Below, piece after piece: positions 41,811-50,307 of a stretch of DNA of 64,000 nucleotides. The notes under the pieces were generated by a model. It was not told the origin of the DNA. It did no database searches and saw only the letters and a list, made by a program, of their open reading frames with translations. The stretch is taken from assembly GCF_013778505.1 (NCBI RefSeq), contig NZ_JAAOWU010000020.1:41451-105450 (forward strand), written 5' to 3'. The position numbers and the translations under genes were made by a program. Every line of letters starts with the position of its first letter. The first letter of the stretch is position 1. Source of the DNA: Pseudomonas sivasensis. Lineage in GTDB: Bacteria; Pseudomonadota; Gammaproteobacteria; Pseudomonadales; Pseudomonadaceae.

Positions 41811-42578
41811 TTAGAACTTATCTTTCCAAGCCCTCAAGCTAGCAAACACCTCGGCCCCAGAGCGGTTGTCGCGGCCATTCCGTTCGTCCGCTTTTTGTTT
41901 AACGGATGTTTCAGAAGTACGCAGAAAAGGGTTGGTGCGTTTTTCCAATGCCAGGTTGGAGGGCAGTGTTATCTCACCACGGGCCCGGAGTTGGCGGACG
42001 ATTTCCACCCGTTCGGCGATGTCGGCGTTGTCCGGTTCCACTGCCTGGGCGAACTTGAGGTTACTTTGTGTGTATTCGTGGGTGCAGTACACCAGCGTGT
42101 CGGCGGGCAGTGCGGCCAGGCGCTCAAGGGAAGTGTGCATCTGCTCCGGCGTGCCTTCGAACAGGCGGCCGCAGCCGGCGGCGAACAGGGTGTCGCCACA
42201 GAACAGTACGCCCTGGTGATAGAAGGCGATGTGGCCGAGGGTGTGGCCTGGCACGGTATAGATGTCAAAGTCCCAGCCGAGCACGTTGATGCAATCGTTA
42301 TCCTGCAGGGCGACGTCCCGCGCCGGGATCTGCTCGTTGGCCGGTCCGTAGACCTTGGCATCGGTCACGCGCTTGAGTTGCTCGACGCCACCCACGTGAT
42401 CATGGTGATGGTGGGTGATCAGGATGTCGCTCAGGGTCCACTCCGGATGTTGCGTAAGCCAGGCCAGTACCGGAGCGGCATCGCCGGGATCGACCACCGC
42501 GCAACGTTGGGTATGCGGGTCCTGTAGCAACCATATGTAGTTATCGGTGAAGGCGGGCAGAGCACTGATCTGTATCAT
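41811..42578 (-). CDS. gloB: Hydroxyacylglutathione hydrolase (glyoxalase II)
   Basis: A 255-residue metallo-beta-lactamase-fold enzyme that hydrolyses S-lactoylglutathione to D-lactate and glutathione, finishing methylglyoxal detoxification. The binuclear metal motif THHHHDHVGG is intact; further ligands are in VPGHTLGHIAFY and LFCGDTLFAAGCGRLFEG, and the glutathione-binding C terminus shows RTNPFLRTS. The ATG at 42578 (MIQISALPAFTDNYIWLL) is the usual family start. It diverges from the yafS-like gene across 65 bases, as in E. coli. Confidence 0.95.
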   Translation of the reverse strand: MIQISALPAFTDNYIWLLQDPHTQRCAVVDPGDAAPVLAWLTQHPEWTLSDILITHHHHDHVGGVEQLKRVTDAKVYGPANEQIPARDVALQDNDCINVLGWDFDIYTVPGHTLGHIAFYHQGVLFCGDTLFAAGCGRLFEGTPEQMHTSLERLAALPADTLVYCTHEYTQSNLKFAQAVEPDNADIAERVEIVRQLRARGEITLPSNLALEKRTNPFLRTSETSVKQKADERNGRDNRSGAEVFASLRAWKDKF

Positions 42579-42643
42579 TCTTCGATTCGCCAAGCTGAAC
42601 ACATTGGTGCATCTTAGAACGTCTAGGCGAGTTGGAGAATGCA

Positions 42644-43402
42644 ATGACTGATAAAGCGTTCGCCCAGGCCGATCCTGAGTGGCTGGCCCTGATCGGCGCG
42701 GCCCGCGAATGGCTGTCCGGGCCCATCGGGCAATTTTTGCTGGATGAAGAACGGCGCATGCTCGAAGACGAGTTGGGTCGTTTCTTTGGTGGTTACCTCG
42801 TGCATTACGGTCCCTCGGCACAGACGCCGCCCTCTGCGCCGCATGTGCAGCGCAATGTGCGCCTGGGTGCGCCGTTGCCGGGAGTAGAGATCGTTTGTGA
42901 GGAACAGGCCTGGCCGTTGAGCGAGCACGCTGCCGATGTGGTGGTGTTGCAGCATGGTCTGGATTTCTGCCTGTCGCCTCACGGGTTGCTGCGCGAGGCG
43001 GCGAGCAGCGTGCGCCCTGGTGGCCATTTGCTGATTGTTGGTATCAACCCCTGGAGCAGTTGGGGGCTGCGCCATGTGTTCGCTCATGATGGCCTTCGCC
43101 AGGCGCGCTGCATCTCGCCGTCGCGGGTGGCGGACTGGTTGAACCTGCTGGGCTTCGCGCTGGAGAAACGCCGCTTCGGGTGCTATCGTCCGCCGCTTGC
43201 CTCGACCAAGTGGCAGGCCCGCCTGGCCGGCTGGGAACGCCGCGCGGGTGCCTGGCAACTGTCGGGCGGCGGCTTCTATTTATTAGTAGCGCGCAAGATT
43301 GTGGTCGGGCTGCGGCCAGTGCGCCAGGTGCCCCGCCAGCCCATGGGCAAGCTGGTGCCGATGCCGATGGCCAAGGTCAATCGCAAGCAAAGCGAACCGT
43401 AA
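42644..43402 (+). CDS. SAM-dependent methyltransferase, YafS-like
   Basis: A 252-residue class I methyltransferase. The SAM fold is visible as ADVVVLQHGLDFCLSPHGLLREAASSVRPGGHLLIVGINPWSSWGLRH, the post-I to motif III part of such folds; the usual N-terminal glycine-rich loop is not obvious. The C terminus is strongly basic (RKIVVGLRPVRQVPRQPMGK). The position between gloB and rnhA-dnaQ is the same as yafS in E. coli, supporting orthology. The substrate is unknown. ATG 42644 has GGAG six bases ahead; rnhA follows after 45 bases. Confidence 0.87.
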   Translation: MTDKAFAQADPEWLALIGAAREWLSGPIGQFLLDEERRMLEDELGRFFGGYLVHYGPSAQTPPSAPHVQRNVRLGAPLPGVEIVCEEQAWPLSEHAADVVVLQHGLDFCLSPHGLLREAASSVRPGGHLLIVGINPWSSWGLRHVFAHDGLRQARCISPSRVADWLNLLGFALEKRRFGCYRPPLASTKWQARLAGWERRAGAWQLSGGGFYLLVARKIVVGLRPVRQVPRQPMGKLVPMPMAKVNRKQSEP

Positions 43403-43447
43403 AACCTTTTTGATTTCAGATCCCGCCTGTTTTGATGGATGTAACCG

Positions 43448-43900
43448 ATGACCGATACCGTAGAACTCTTCACCGATGGCGCCTGCAAGGGCAACCCAGG
43501 CCCCGGCGGCTGGGGCGCGTTGCTGGTGTGCAAGGGCGTCGAGAAGGAACTGTGGGGCGGCGAAGCCAACACCACCAACAACCGCATGGAATTGATGGGC
43601 GCGATTCGCGGCCTTGAAGAACTCAAGCGCCGTTGCAACGTACTGCTGGTGACCGACTCGCAGTACGTGATGAAGGGCATCAACGAGTGGATGGTCAACT
43701 GGAAAAAGCGCGGTTGGAAGACCGCCGCCAAAGAACCGGTCAAGAATGCCGACCTATGGCAACTGCTCGATGAGCAATGCAATCGCCATGACATCACTTG
43801 GAAGTGGGTACGTGGTCACATCGGCCACCCCGGCAACGAGCGTGCCGACCAGTTGGCCAACCGTGGCGTGGATGAAGTGCGGGGCTACAAGCAAAGCTGA
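43448..43900 (+). CDS. rnhA: Ribonuclease HI
   Basis: A 150-residue enzyme that degrades the RNA strand of RNA:DNA hybrids, removing primers and R-loops. All key residues are present at the E. coli positions: Asp10, Glu48 (TNNRMEL), Asp70 (VTDSQYV), His124 and Asp134 (GHIGHPGNERAD). The basic protrusion (NWKKRGWKTAAKEPVKN) that grips hybrids is also there. It lies 67 bases upstream of dnaQ and is probably co-transcribed with the methyltransferase gene before it. Confidence 0.97.
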   Translation: MTDTVELFTDGACKGNPGPGGWGALLVCKGVEKELWGGEANTTNNRMELMGAIRGLEELKRRCNVLLVTDSQYVMKGINEWMVNWKKRGWKTAAKEPVKNADLWQLLDEQCNRHDITWKWVRGHIGHPGNERADQLANRGVDEVRGYKQS

Positions 43901-43967
43901 TGCCGTCTGACGTGTTAACATCCCGCCCTTTGACGCACACCACCACCCCGTTGAGAGCTGAACCCTG

Positions 43968-44714
43968 ATGGCCATCCGATCTGTTGTACTCGATACCGAA
44001 ACCACCGGCATGCCGGTGACTGACGGCCACCGGATCATTGAAATCGGCTGTGTCGAACTCATGGGTCGGCGCCTCACCGGGCGTCACTTCCACGTCTACC
44101 TGCAACCGGATCGCGACAGTGACGAAGGCGCCATCGGCGTCCACGGCATCACCGACGAGTTCCTCAAGGGCAAGCCGCGTTTTGCCGAGGTGGCCGATGA
44201 GTTCTTCGAATTCATCAACGGCGCCCAGTTGATCATCCATAACGCGGCGTTCGACGTCGGCTTCATCAACAACGAATTTGCCCTCATGGGGCAGACGGAT
44301 CGCGCGGATATTTCCCAGCACTGCTCGATCCTCGACACCTTGATGATGGCCAGGGAGCGTCACCCTGGCCAGCGCAACAGCCTGGATGCGTTGTGCAAGC
44401 GGTATGGCGTCGACAACTCCGGCCGAGAACTCCACGGCGCCTTGCTCGACTCCGAGATTCTCGCCGACGTCTACCTGACCATGACCGGCGGGCAGACCAG
44501 CCTGTCCTTGGCCGGCAATGCTTCCGATGGCAGCGGCTCTGCGGAAGGCTCGGGCAATCGTCCTTCGGAAATCCGGCGCCTGCCGGCAGATCGCAAGCCG
44601 ACCACCATTCTCCGCGCCAGCGAGCAGGACATGGTCGAGCATGCGCAACGCCTGGAAACGATTGCCAAGTCGGCGGGCGCGCCGGCGCTGTGGACCCAGT
44701 TGACACAACAATAG
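43968..44714 (+). CDS. dnaQ: DNA polymerase III epsilon subunit (proofreading exonuclease)
   Basis: A 248-residue DEDDh 3'-5' exonuclease, the proofreader of the replicative polymerase core. Exo I: VVLDTETTGMPV; Exo II: IHNAAFDVGFINNEF; Exo III: HGALLDSEILADVYLTMTGGQ with the catalytic His and Asp. The segment after residue 180 (SDGSGSAEGSGN, then REPIL-like PTTILRASEQDMVEHAQRL) is a flexible linker and the helix contacting the alpha subunit. It follows rnhA as in E. coli and P. aeruginosa. Confidence 0.97.
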   Translation: MAIRSVVLDTETTGMPVTDGHRIIEIGCVELMGRRLTGRHFHVYLQPDRDSDEGAIGVHGITDEFLKGKPRFAEVADEFFEFINGAQLIIHNAAFDVGFINNEFALMGQTDRADISQHCSILDTLMMARERHPGQRNSLDALCKRYGVDNSGRELHGALLDSEILADVYLTMTGGQTSLSLAGNASDGSGSAEGSGNRPSEIRRLPADRKPTTILRASEQDMVEHAQRLETIAKSAGAPALWTQLTQQ

Positions 44715-44736
44715 CCCTGCGTGGGTCCGATCAACC

Positions 44737-44824
44737 TGTGCGAGGGGCTCGCCCCGATAGCGGTGGATCAGCCAATCAACTATTAGCTGACACACCGTGA
44801 TCGGGAGAAAGCCACCTCCCACAG
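44737..44824. repeat. Degenerate REP-like inverted repeat
   Basis: CTGTGCGAGGGGCTCGCCCC on the left and CGGGAGAAAGCCACCTCCC ending ACAG on the right are decayed arms; GCGGTGGATCAGC/GCTGACACACCGT still pairs inside. It lies between dnaQ and the decarboxylase gene. Confidence 0.7.
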
Positions 44825-44914
44825 TTGATCTGCATAGCTTTCAAAATCTTCATTCGCGTCATCGCTTCCCAGCTTCTACCCTGAGTGCATAGCCCTCAGG
44901 ACTCCCACGCCCTC

Positions 44915-47170
44915 ATGTACAAAGACCTGAAGTTCCCTATCCTTATCGTGCATCGCGACATCAAGGCCGACACCGTTGCCGGCGACCGGGTACGCGGCAT
45001 CGCCAGGGAGTTGGAACAAGAGGGCTTCAGTGTTTTTTCCGCCGTGGACTACGCCGAAGGTCGGCTAGTGGCGTCTACCCATCACGGCTTGGCCTGCATG
45101 TTGATCGCCGCCGAAGGCGCTGGCGAAAATACCCATCTGCTGCAAAACATGGTTGAGCTGATTCGCTTGGCGCGGGTACGGGCACCGAATCTGCCGATCT
45201 TTGCCTTGGGCGAGCAAGTCACCCTGGAAAACGCCCCGGCCGATGCCATGAGCGAGCTCAATCAACTGCGTGGCATCCTTTATCTGTTCGAAGACACCGT
45301 GCCATTCCTGGCCCGGCAAGTGGCCCGCGCTGCGCGCACCTACCTAGATGGCCTGTTGCCGCCGTTCTTCAAGGCCTTGGTGCAGCACACCGCTGATTCA
45401 AATTATTCCTGGCACACCCCCGGCCATGGCGGTGGCGTGGCCTACCGCAAAAGCCCGGTGGGGCAGGCATTTCATCAGTTCTTTGGGGAAAACACCCTGC
45501 GTTCGGATTTGTCGGTCTCTGTGCCCGAATTGGGCTCGCTGCTGGACCACACTGGCCCCCTGGCCGAAGCAGAGGCTCGTGCTGCCCGTAATTTTGGTGC
45601 TGACCACACCTTCTTTGTGATCAACGGCACTTCCACCGCCAACAAGATTGTCTGGCACTCGATGGTCGCCCGCGATGATTTGGTGCTGGTGGACCGCAAC
45701 TGCCACAAGTCGGTATTGCACTCGATCATCATGACCGGCGCTATCCCGCTGTACCTGTGCCCGGAGCGCAACGAGCTGGGCATTATCGGCCCGATCCCCC
45801 TGAGTGAATTCAGCCCCGAGTCGATCCGCGCCAAGATCGACGCCAGCCCGTTGACCCGTGGCCGGCCAGCGAAAGTGAAGTTGGCCGTGGTCACCAACTC
45901 CACCTATGACGGCCTGTGCTACAACGCCGAGCTGATCAAGCAGCAATTGGGCAACAGCGTCGAGGTGCTGCACTTTGACGAAGCCTGGTACGCCTACGCG
46001 GCGTTCCACGAATTCTTTGCCGGGCGCTATGGCATGGGCACTTCGCGCACTCCGGACGGCCCACTGGTGTTCACCACTCACTCCACTCACAAGTTGTTGG
46101 CCGCGTTCAGCCAGGCCTCGATGATCCATGTACAGGACGGCGGCGCCCGTCAGTTGGACCGTGACCGTTTCAACGAAGCGTTCATGATGCACATCTCCAC
46201 CTCGCCTCAGTACAGCATCATCGCGTCGCTGGACGTGGCTTCGGCGATGATGGAAGGCCCTGCCGGGCGTTCGTTGCTCCAGGAAATGTTCGACGAAGCC
46301 CTGAGTTTTCGCCGCGCGCTGGCTAACCTCCGCCAGCATATCGCCGCTGAAGATTGGTGGTTCTCGATCTGGCAGCCGCCGTCGGTGGCGGGCATCGACC
46401 GCGTCGCGACGGAGGACTGGCTGTTGCAGCCGCAGGATGACTGGCATGGCTTTGGGGATGTGGCCGAAGATTATGTGTTGTTGGACCCGATCAAAGTGAC
46501 GCTGGTCATGCCCGGTCTCAATGCCGGCGGCGCCTTGAGCGATTGTGGGATCCCTGCCGCTGTGGTCAGTAAGTTCCTCTGGGAGCGCGGGTTGGTGGTG
46601 GAGAAGACCGGGTTGTATTCCTTCCTCGTGTTGTTTTCCATGGGCATCACCAAAGGCAAATGGAGTACGTTGCTCACCGAGTTGTTGGAATTCAAACGCA
46701 GCTACGACGCGAATGTCAGCCTGGCCAGTTGTTTGCCCTCGGTGTTTGCCCAAGGGCCGGCGCGTTATCAGGGCCTGGGTTTGCGCGACCTGTGCGACCA
46801 ATTGCACAGCTGTTACCGCAGCAACGCCACCGCCAAACACCTCAAGCGCATGTACACCGTACTACCGGAGATTGCGATGAAACCGGCGCACGCCTACGAC
46901 CAATTGGTAAGGGGTGAAGTGGAAGCAGTGTCGATTGATGCCTTGCCAGGACGCGTCGCAGCCGTGATGCTGGTGCCGTATCCGCCTGGCATTCCGTTGA
47001 TCATGCCCGGCGAGCGCTTTACCGAGAGCACCCGCTCGATCATCGACTACCTGGCATTTGCCCGTACGTTCGATAGCAGTTTTCCCGGTTTTTTTGCCGA
47101 TGTTCACGGGTTACAACACGAAGATGACGGCAGTGGTCGTTGTTACACCGTCGACTGCATCAAGGGTTAA
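44915..47170 (+). CDS. ldcA: Orn/Lys/Arg decarboxylase, LdcA-like lysine decarboxylase
   Basis: A 751-residue pyridoxal-phosphate decarboxylase with an N-terminal wing/receiver-like domain (MYKDLKFPILIVHRDIKADTVAGDRVRGIARELEQ), the PLP domain (NYSWHTPGHGGGVAYRKSPVGQAFHQFFG, FFVINGTSTANKIVWHSM, FDEAWYAYAAFHEFF) and the PLP lysine in FTTHSTHKLLAAFSQASMI. It is near-identical in layout to P. aeruginosa PA1818, the lysine decarboxylase that makes cadaverine, and is also downstream of dnaQ there. Arginine as substrate is an alternative. ATG 44915 is chosen; a GTG at 44885 is possible. A GNAT gene follows after 2 bases. Confidence 0.9.
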   Translation: MYKDLKFPILIVHRDIKADTVAGDRVRGIARELEQEGFSVFSAVDYAEGRLVASTHHGLACMLIAAEGAGENTHLLQNMVELIRLARVRAPNLPIFALGEQVTLENAPADAMSELNQLRGILYLFEDTVPFLARQVARAARTYLDGLLPPFFKALVQHTADSNYSWHTPGHGGGVAYRKSPVGQAFHQFFGENTLRSDLSVSVPELGSLLDHTGPLAEAEARAARNFGADHTFFVINGTSTANKIVWHSMVARDDLVLVDRNCHKSVLHSIIMTGAIPLYLCPERNELGIIGPIPLSEFSPESIRAKIDASPLTRGRPAKVKLAVVTNSTYDGLCYNAELIKQQLGNSVEVLHFDEAWYAYAAFHEFFAGRYGMGTSRTPDGPLVFTTHSTHKLLAAFSQASMIHVQDGGARQLDRDRFNEAFMMHISTSPQYSIIASLDVASAMMEGPAGRSLLQEMFDEALSFRRALANLRQHIAAEDWWFSIWQPPSVAGIDRVATEDWLLQPQDDWHGFGDVAEDYVLLDPIKVTLVMPGLNAGGALSDCGIPAAVVSKFLWERGLVVEKTGLYSFLVLFSMGITKGKWSTLLTELLEFKRSYDANVSLASCLPSVFAQGPARYQGLGLRDLCDQLHSCYRSNATAKHLKRMYTVLPEIAMKPAHAYDQLVRGEVEAVSIDALPGRVAAVMLVPYPPGIPLIMPGERFTESTRSIIDYLAFARTFDSSFPGFFADVHGLQHEDDGSGRCYTVDCIKG

Positions 47171-47172
47171 GG

Positions 47173-47760
47173 ATGTTTATGCAAGCTGTAATGAACCCGA
47201 AGTATCCAGGGCTCAGTGTGCGAGTCGCCGACGAAGGTTTTGATGCCTACGTGTGGGGCAATGACTTCAGTTTCGAGGTCAGCGCCTACAGCGTGCCGGA
47301 GATGGGCAAGCGCGTCGATCAATGGCCGCTGGAGCGTATCCTGCCGTACCGCAAATGTTATGGGATTGATCCTGAGGAGTTCGCCAGTTTCCGCGATGCC
47401 CCAGACAGTGCGATCTTCATGGCCTATCTGGACGATCGACCGGTGGGGCATGTCGTGGTCAGCACCAACTGGAATGGCTTCGCCCATGTGGATGAACTGG
47501 CGGTGGTCTTGCCGGCGCGGCGGCACGGTGTAGCGAAGGCATTACTGGATGTAGCGCAGTTCTGGAGCCGCAAGAAAAACCTGCCGGGCATGATGCTCGA
47601 AACCCAGAACAACAACCTCGGCGCCTGCCGCCTCTATGAGCGATGCGGCTATGTGATGGGCGGGATCGACCACCTGCGCTATCGCGGCATTGACCCGCAA
47701 ACTCGCGAAGTGGCGATTTTCTGGTATCGGCTGTTCAAGGCCGAAGTCGACAAGGCTTAA
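47173..47760 (+). CDS. GNAT acetyltransferase co-transcribed with the decarboxylase
   Basis: A 195-residue acetyltransferase. Core motifs: HVDELAVVLPARRHGVAKALLDVAQFW (the acetyl-CoA loop R-x-x-G-V-A) and LETQNNNLGACRLYERCGYVMGG, typical of the streptothricin-acetyltransferase-like branch that modifies amino groups of small molecules. It starts two bases after the lysine-type decarboxylase gene, with AAGGG six bases before ATG 47173 (ATG 47179 also possible), so it is certainly in the same operon. Acetylation of a diamine or of lysine is a fair guess; no motif proves it. Its stop overlaps the convergent LysR gene by four bases. Confidence 0.85.
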   Translation: MFMQAVMNPKYPGLSVRVADEGFDAYVWGNDFSFEVSAYSVPEMGKRVDQWPLERILPYRKCYGIDPEEFASFRDAPDSAIFMAYLDDRPVGHVVVSTNWNGFAHVDELAVVLPARRHGVAKALLDVAQFWSRKKNLPGMMLETQNNNLGACRLYERCGYVMGGIDHLRYRGIDPQTREVAIFWYRLFKAEVDKA

Positions 47761-48650
47761 CTCAGCAGCAGGCTTTCAGCCTTCTGCGTGACAATTTCCA
47801 GCAATGCATTCATCGCTGGAGAGGCCACGCCATCCTTGAGGGTCAGCGCGTACAGGCTGACCATCATCGGCGGCGACACCGGGCACGCATCCAGTCCGGC
47901 CTCTTGCGCGCCAAACGCAGTGAAGGGGTCGACAATCGCCAAGCCTTCTCCCGCTTCTACCATGCTGCGCATCATCTGGTAGGTCTGCACCCGTGTCTGC
48001 ACCACCGGAAGCGGCCGTAGGGCTTGCAGCTTGGCGTCCAGCAGGCGGCTGAGCGGGTCTTGCCCCTCCAACCCGATCATCGACTGGCCGGCCAGGTCCT
48101 GTAGTGCAATGTACTTCTGCTTGGGCTTGAGCCAGCCGTAGGGCGCCAGCAACTGCAGTTTGCCTTGAGCCAGCACGGTGCTGACGATTTGCGGGTGTTC
48201 CGGGTCATGCAGGCTCAAGCCGACATCGGCCTCATGCAGCAACAGGCTCCTGACGATCTCCCTTGTGGGCTGGCTCGATAGGTTGCACGGGGTGTCCTGA
48301 AAGCGTCGACGCAGCACCGCGATACTTTGCGGTAGCAGTTGATTGGCCAGGGGCGGGGTACAGAGCGCACGCAAGGGCGGGGCGTGATGGTGTTTCAAAC
48401 GGCTGGCCAGGCGTTGCACCGGTTCCAGCGCTTCGTATATATGGGCGATTTCTGCCTGCAGTTCGAGGGTTTCCCGTGTTGCCTGCAAGCGCCCGCGCAC
48501 GCTGGCAAACAGCATAAACCCCAGTTGCTGCTCGGCTTCCTTCAGCGCCGCGTCCACATCGCCCACGGGGAGTTGCAACCATTCGGCGGCCGTGCCGAGG
48601 TGTCCGGTCTGCAAGATGGCCTGAATCACTTCGATATGACGTAAACGCAT
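47757..48650 (-). CDS. LysR-family transcriptional regulator
   Basis: A 297-residue regulator with N-terminal winged helix (MRLRHIEVIQAILQTGHLGTAAEWLQLPVGDVDAALKEAEQQLGFMLFASVRGRLQAT) and a C-terminal effector domain of two alpha/beta lobes (PPLANQLLPQSIAVLRRRFQDTPCNLSS, VEAGEGLAIVDPFTA). The helix-turn-helix is less usual than most, with LPVGDVDA in place of SQPAVS. It converges on the decarboxylase-GNAT operon, overlapping it by four bases. Target genes are unknown. Confidence 0.9.
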   Translation of the reverse strand: MRLRHIEVIQAILQTGHLGTAAEWLQLPVGDVDAALKEAEQQLGFMLFASVRGRLQATRETLELQAEIAHIYEALEPVQRLASRLKHHHAPPLRALCTPPLANQLLPQSIAVLRRRFQDTPCNLSSQPTREIVRSLLLHEADVGLSLHDPEHPQIVSTVLAQGKLQLLAPYGWLKPKQKYIALQDLAGQSMIGLEGQDPLSRLLDAKLQALRPLPVVQTRVQTYQMMRSMVEAGEGLAIVDPFTAFGAQEAGLDACPVSPPMMVSLYALTLKDGVASPAMNALLEIVTQKAESLLLS

Positions 48651-48830
48651 GGCCGGAGTCTATGTGCAGTGTGGTGGGGTTTCAATGGTGCAAGCGGTCG
48701 TGCGCAAAAAAGACGGTGCAAGTCGCCTATGCCACTGGCGTTCAGCCACGACCTTACTAAAATGGCTCGTCTGATCATCAACGACCAAAGCCGGGTACCG
48801 GCACTACAAAAAAAACAGGTCTGGTCTCGA

Positions 48831-49169
48831 ATGCCTATTCCCTCGACGTTCTTCGGGGTAACGGCCAAGCAACTCATGGTTCTGGTGACCGTGGGGTGCG
48901 CGGCGGCTTATCTCCTCAATAATCACGACAACAACACACCGGAAAGCCTGGCGCTCGAAGCGTTTATCCGTGCCCAGGAACAGGTCGGCGAACAGGTGGG
49001 GGTGGTGTTGGGGGTGACCTTGATCAGGCAGGTGGAGGCGTATCCCGCGTACAACACGTCGGGCTACACGCGCTCGATGTACGCCGTGGAAGGGGAGCGG
49101 GGGCACTTGCTGGTCACGCTCAAGCAAGGCGAGCAGGGCATCGAAGTGACGGAAATCCGCAGCCCCTGA
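48831..49169 (+). CDS. Small membrane-anchored protein of unknown function
   Basis: A protein of about 112 residues with one N-terminal transmembrane helix (FFGVTAKQLMVLVTVGCAAAYLLNN) and a soluble domain outside it: RAQEQVGEQVGVVLGVTLIRQVEAYPAYN and HLLVTLKQGEQGIEVTEIRS. The layout recalls Coa1-like assembly proteins but I cannot confirm this. The frame is open for a further 54 residues upstream; 48831 is used because it places the membrane segment at the N terminus, and ATG 48762 is the alternative. Confidence 0.6.
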   Translation: MPIPSTFFGVTAKQLMVLVTVGCAAAYLLNNHDNNTPESLALEAFIRAQEQVGEQVGVVLGVTLIRQVEAYPAYNTSGYTRSMYAVEGERGHLLVTLKQGEQGIEVTEIRSP

Positions 49170-49230
49170 TCACCCCAGCCCAGTCAACGCCAGCAATGGC
49201 CAGGACTGAGCAGGTCATCAAGGCGAGATC

Positions 49231-49467
49231 TTATGAAGCGAGGGTGGTTTGCGATTCGCGGACAATAATGATGCCCGACTGGATCAGTTTGAACTCATCG
49301 CCTTCCAGTTTTTCTACACGGTCGCCAATGGCCAGCTTGTAGGTTGTGGTGGGCGCCGAGCCAGCCAGGTCGCCTTGCGCCGGGTTGGATTCCTGGAACT
49401 CATGCACGGAATAAACGCGGCCTTCCGCGTCTCTGGCATGGAACTGTCCGACAAGTACTGCTGCCAT
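49231..49467 (-). CDS. Hypothetical protein, 78 residues
   Basis: A small soluble protein starting MAAVLVGQFHARDAEGRVYSVHEFQESNP and ending VEKLEGDEFKLIQSGIIIVRES. Predicted beta-rich; resembles small conserved Pseudomonas proteins with repeated strands such as YKLAIGDRVEKLEGDEFKLIQ. I do not recognise a named family. ATG 49467 is chosen (AGAGG about 10 bases upstream); an ATG at 49494 is also in frame. It diverges from the FMN reductase gene across about 230 bases. Confidence 0.6.
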   Translation of the reverse strand: MAAVLVGQFHARDAEGRVYSVHEFQESNPAQGDLAGSAPTTTYKLAIGDRVEKLEGDEFKLIQSGIIIVRESQTTLAS

Positions 49468-49695
49468 CTGTTTAGAACCTCTGGAGATAAACACTCGATT
49501 TGCGGTTCTGTAGACCGTAATAAAGAGGGGTAGTTTGCCTGCGGAAAAAAAATACTATTCGCTGGGATTTTACGACGCTTCCTACGCAGAGAGGTGCGAG
49601 GCAAACGTCTGGAGGATTCTCAAAACCTTCTGGTGAACCTGTCGTGAAGCCTCTATAACTACAAGCTCCTTTAGTCAGACATCGGGAAAACCTCA

Positions 49696-50253
49696 ATGAG
49701 CAAGGTCTACACGATTGCCGTCCTGGTTGGCAGCTTGAGAAAACAGTCGATCAACCGCAAGGTCGCGTTGGCATTGGCCGAACTGGCCCCAGCCAATCTG
49801 AAGTTGAACATCGTCGAAATTGGCGATTTGCCGCTCTACAACGAAGACATCGACGCTGATTCACCGCCGGCAGCCTACAGTACTTTCCGCAAACAGGTGA
49901 GTTCATCCGACGCGGTGCTGTTCGTGACCCCGGAATACAACCGCTCGGTGCCGGCCCCGTTGAAGAACGCGATTGATGTGGGTTCCCGTCCTTATGGGCA
50001 AAGCGCCTGGAGCGGCAAGCCGGGTGCGATCATCAGTGTGTCGCCTGGTGCTATCGGAGGCTTTGGCGCCAACCACCATCTGCGTCAGTCCCTGGTGTTC
50101 CTGGATGTATGGTGCATGCAGCAGCCCGAAGCCTACCTGGGTGGGGCGGGCAGTGTGTTTGATGAGTCGGGCAAAGTGTCGGAAAAGACCAAGCCGTTTT
50201 TGCAGGCGTTTATCGATGCCTACGGCCAGTGGGTAGAAAAACAAACGGCTTGA
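49696..50253 (+). CDS. NADPH-dependent FMN reductase (ChrR/YieF-like)
   Basis: A 185-residue flavodoxin-fold reductase. LVGSLRKQSINRKVALALAELAP is the FMN phosphate-binding loop, TPEYNRSVPAPLKNAIDVGSRP the conserved FMN-contact segment with PEYN, and GAIGGFGANHHLRQSLVFL the second contact loop. Family members reduce quinones, chromate or azo dyes with NAD(P)H in the cytosol, protecting against redox stress. Physiological substrate not known. A short REP-like hairpin lies 18 bases after the stop. Confidence 0.92.
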   Translation: MSKVYTIAVLVGSLRKQSINRKVALALAELAPANLKLNIVEIGDLPLYNEDIDADSPPAAYSTFRKQVSSSDAVLFVTPEYNRSVPAPLKNAIDVGSRPYGQSAWSGKPGAIISVSPGAIGGFGANHHLRQSLVFLDVWCMQQPEAYLGGAGSVFDESGKVSEKTKPFLQAFIDAYGQWVEKQTA

Positions 50254-50271
50254 GTTGGCAATAGCTTAAAG

Positions 50272-50299
50272 CGTGGGAAGGGGGTTGCCCCCTCCCACA
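50272..50299. repeat. Short REP-like hairpin
   Basis: GTGGGAAGGGGG pairs with CCCCCTCCCAC around TTG, with one bulged base. It lies between the convergent ends of the FMN reductase and poxB genes and may act as a transcription barrier for both. Confidence 0.7.
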
Positions 50300-50307
50300 T
50301 GCTTAGA

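Noticed and set aside
49533..49610. Inverted repeat GTTTGCCT/AGGCAAAC about 75 bases apart
   Set aside because: Only eight bases pair and the interior shows no consistent structure; not enough for an RNA element call.
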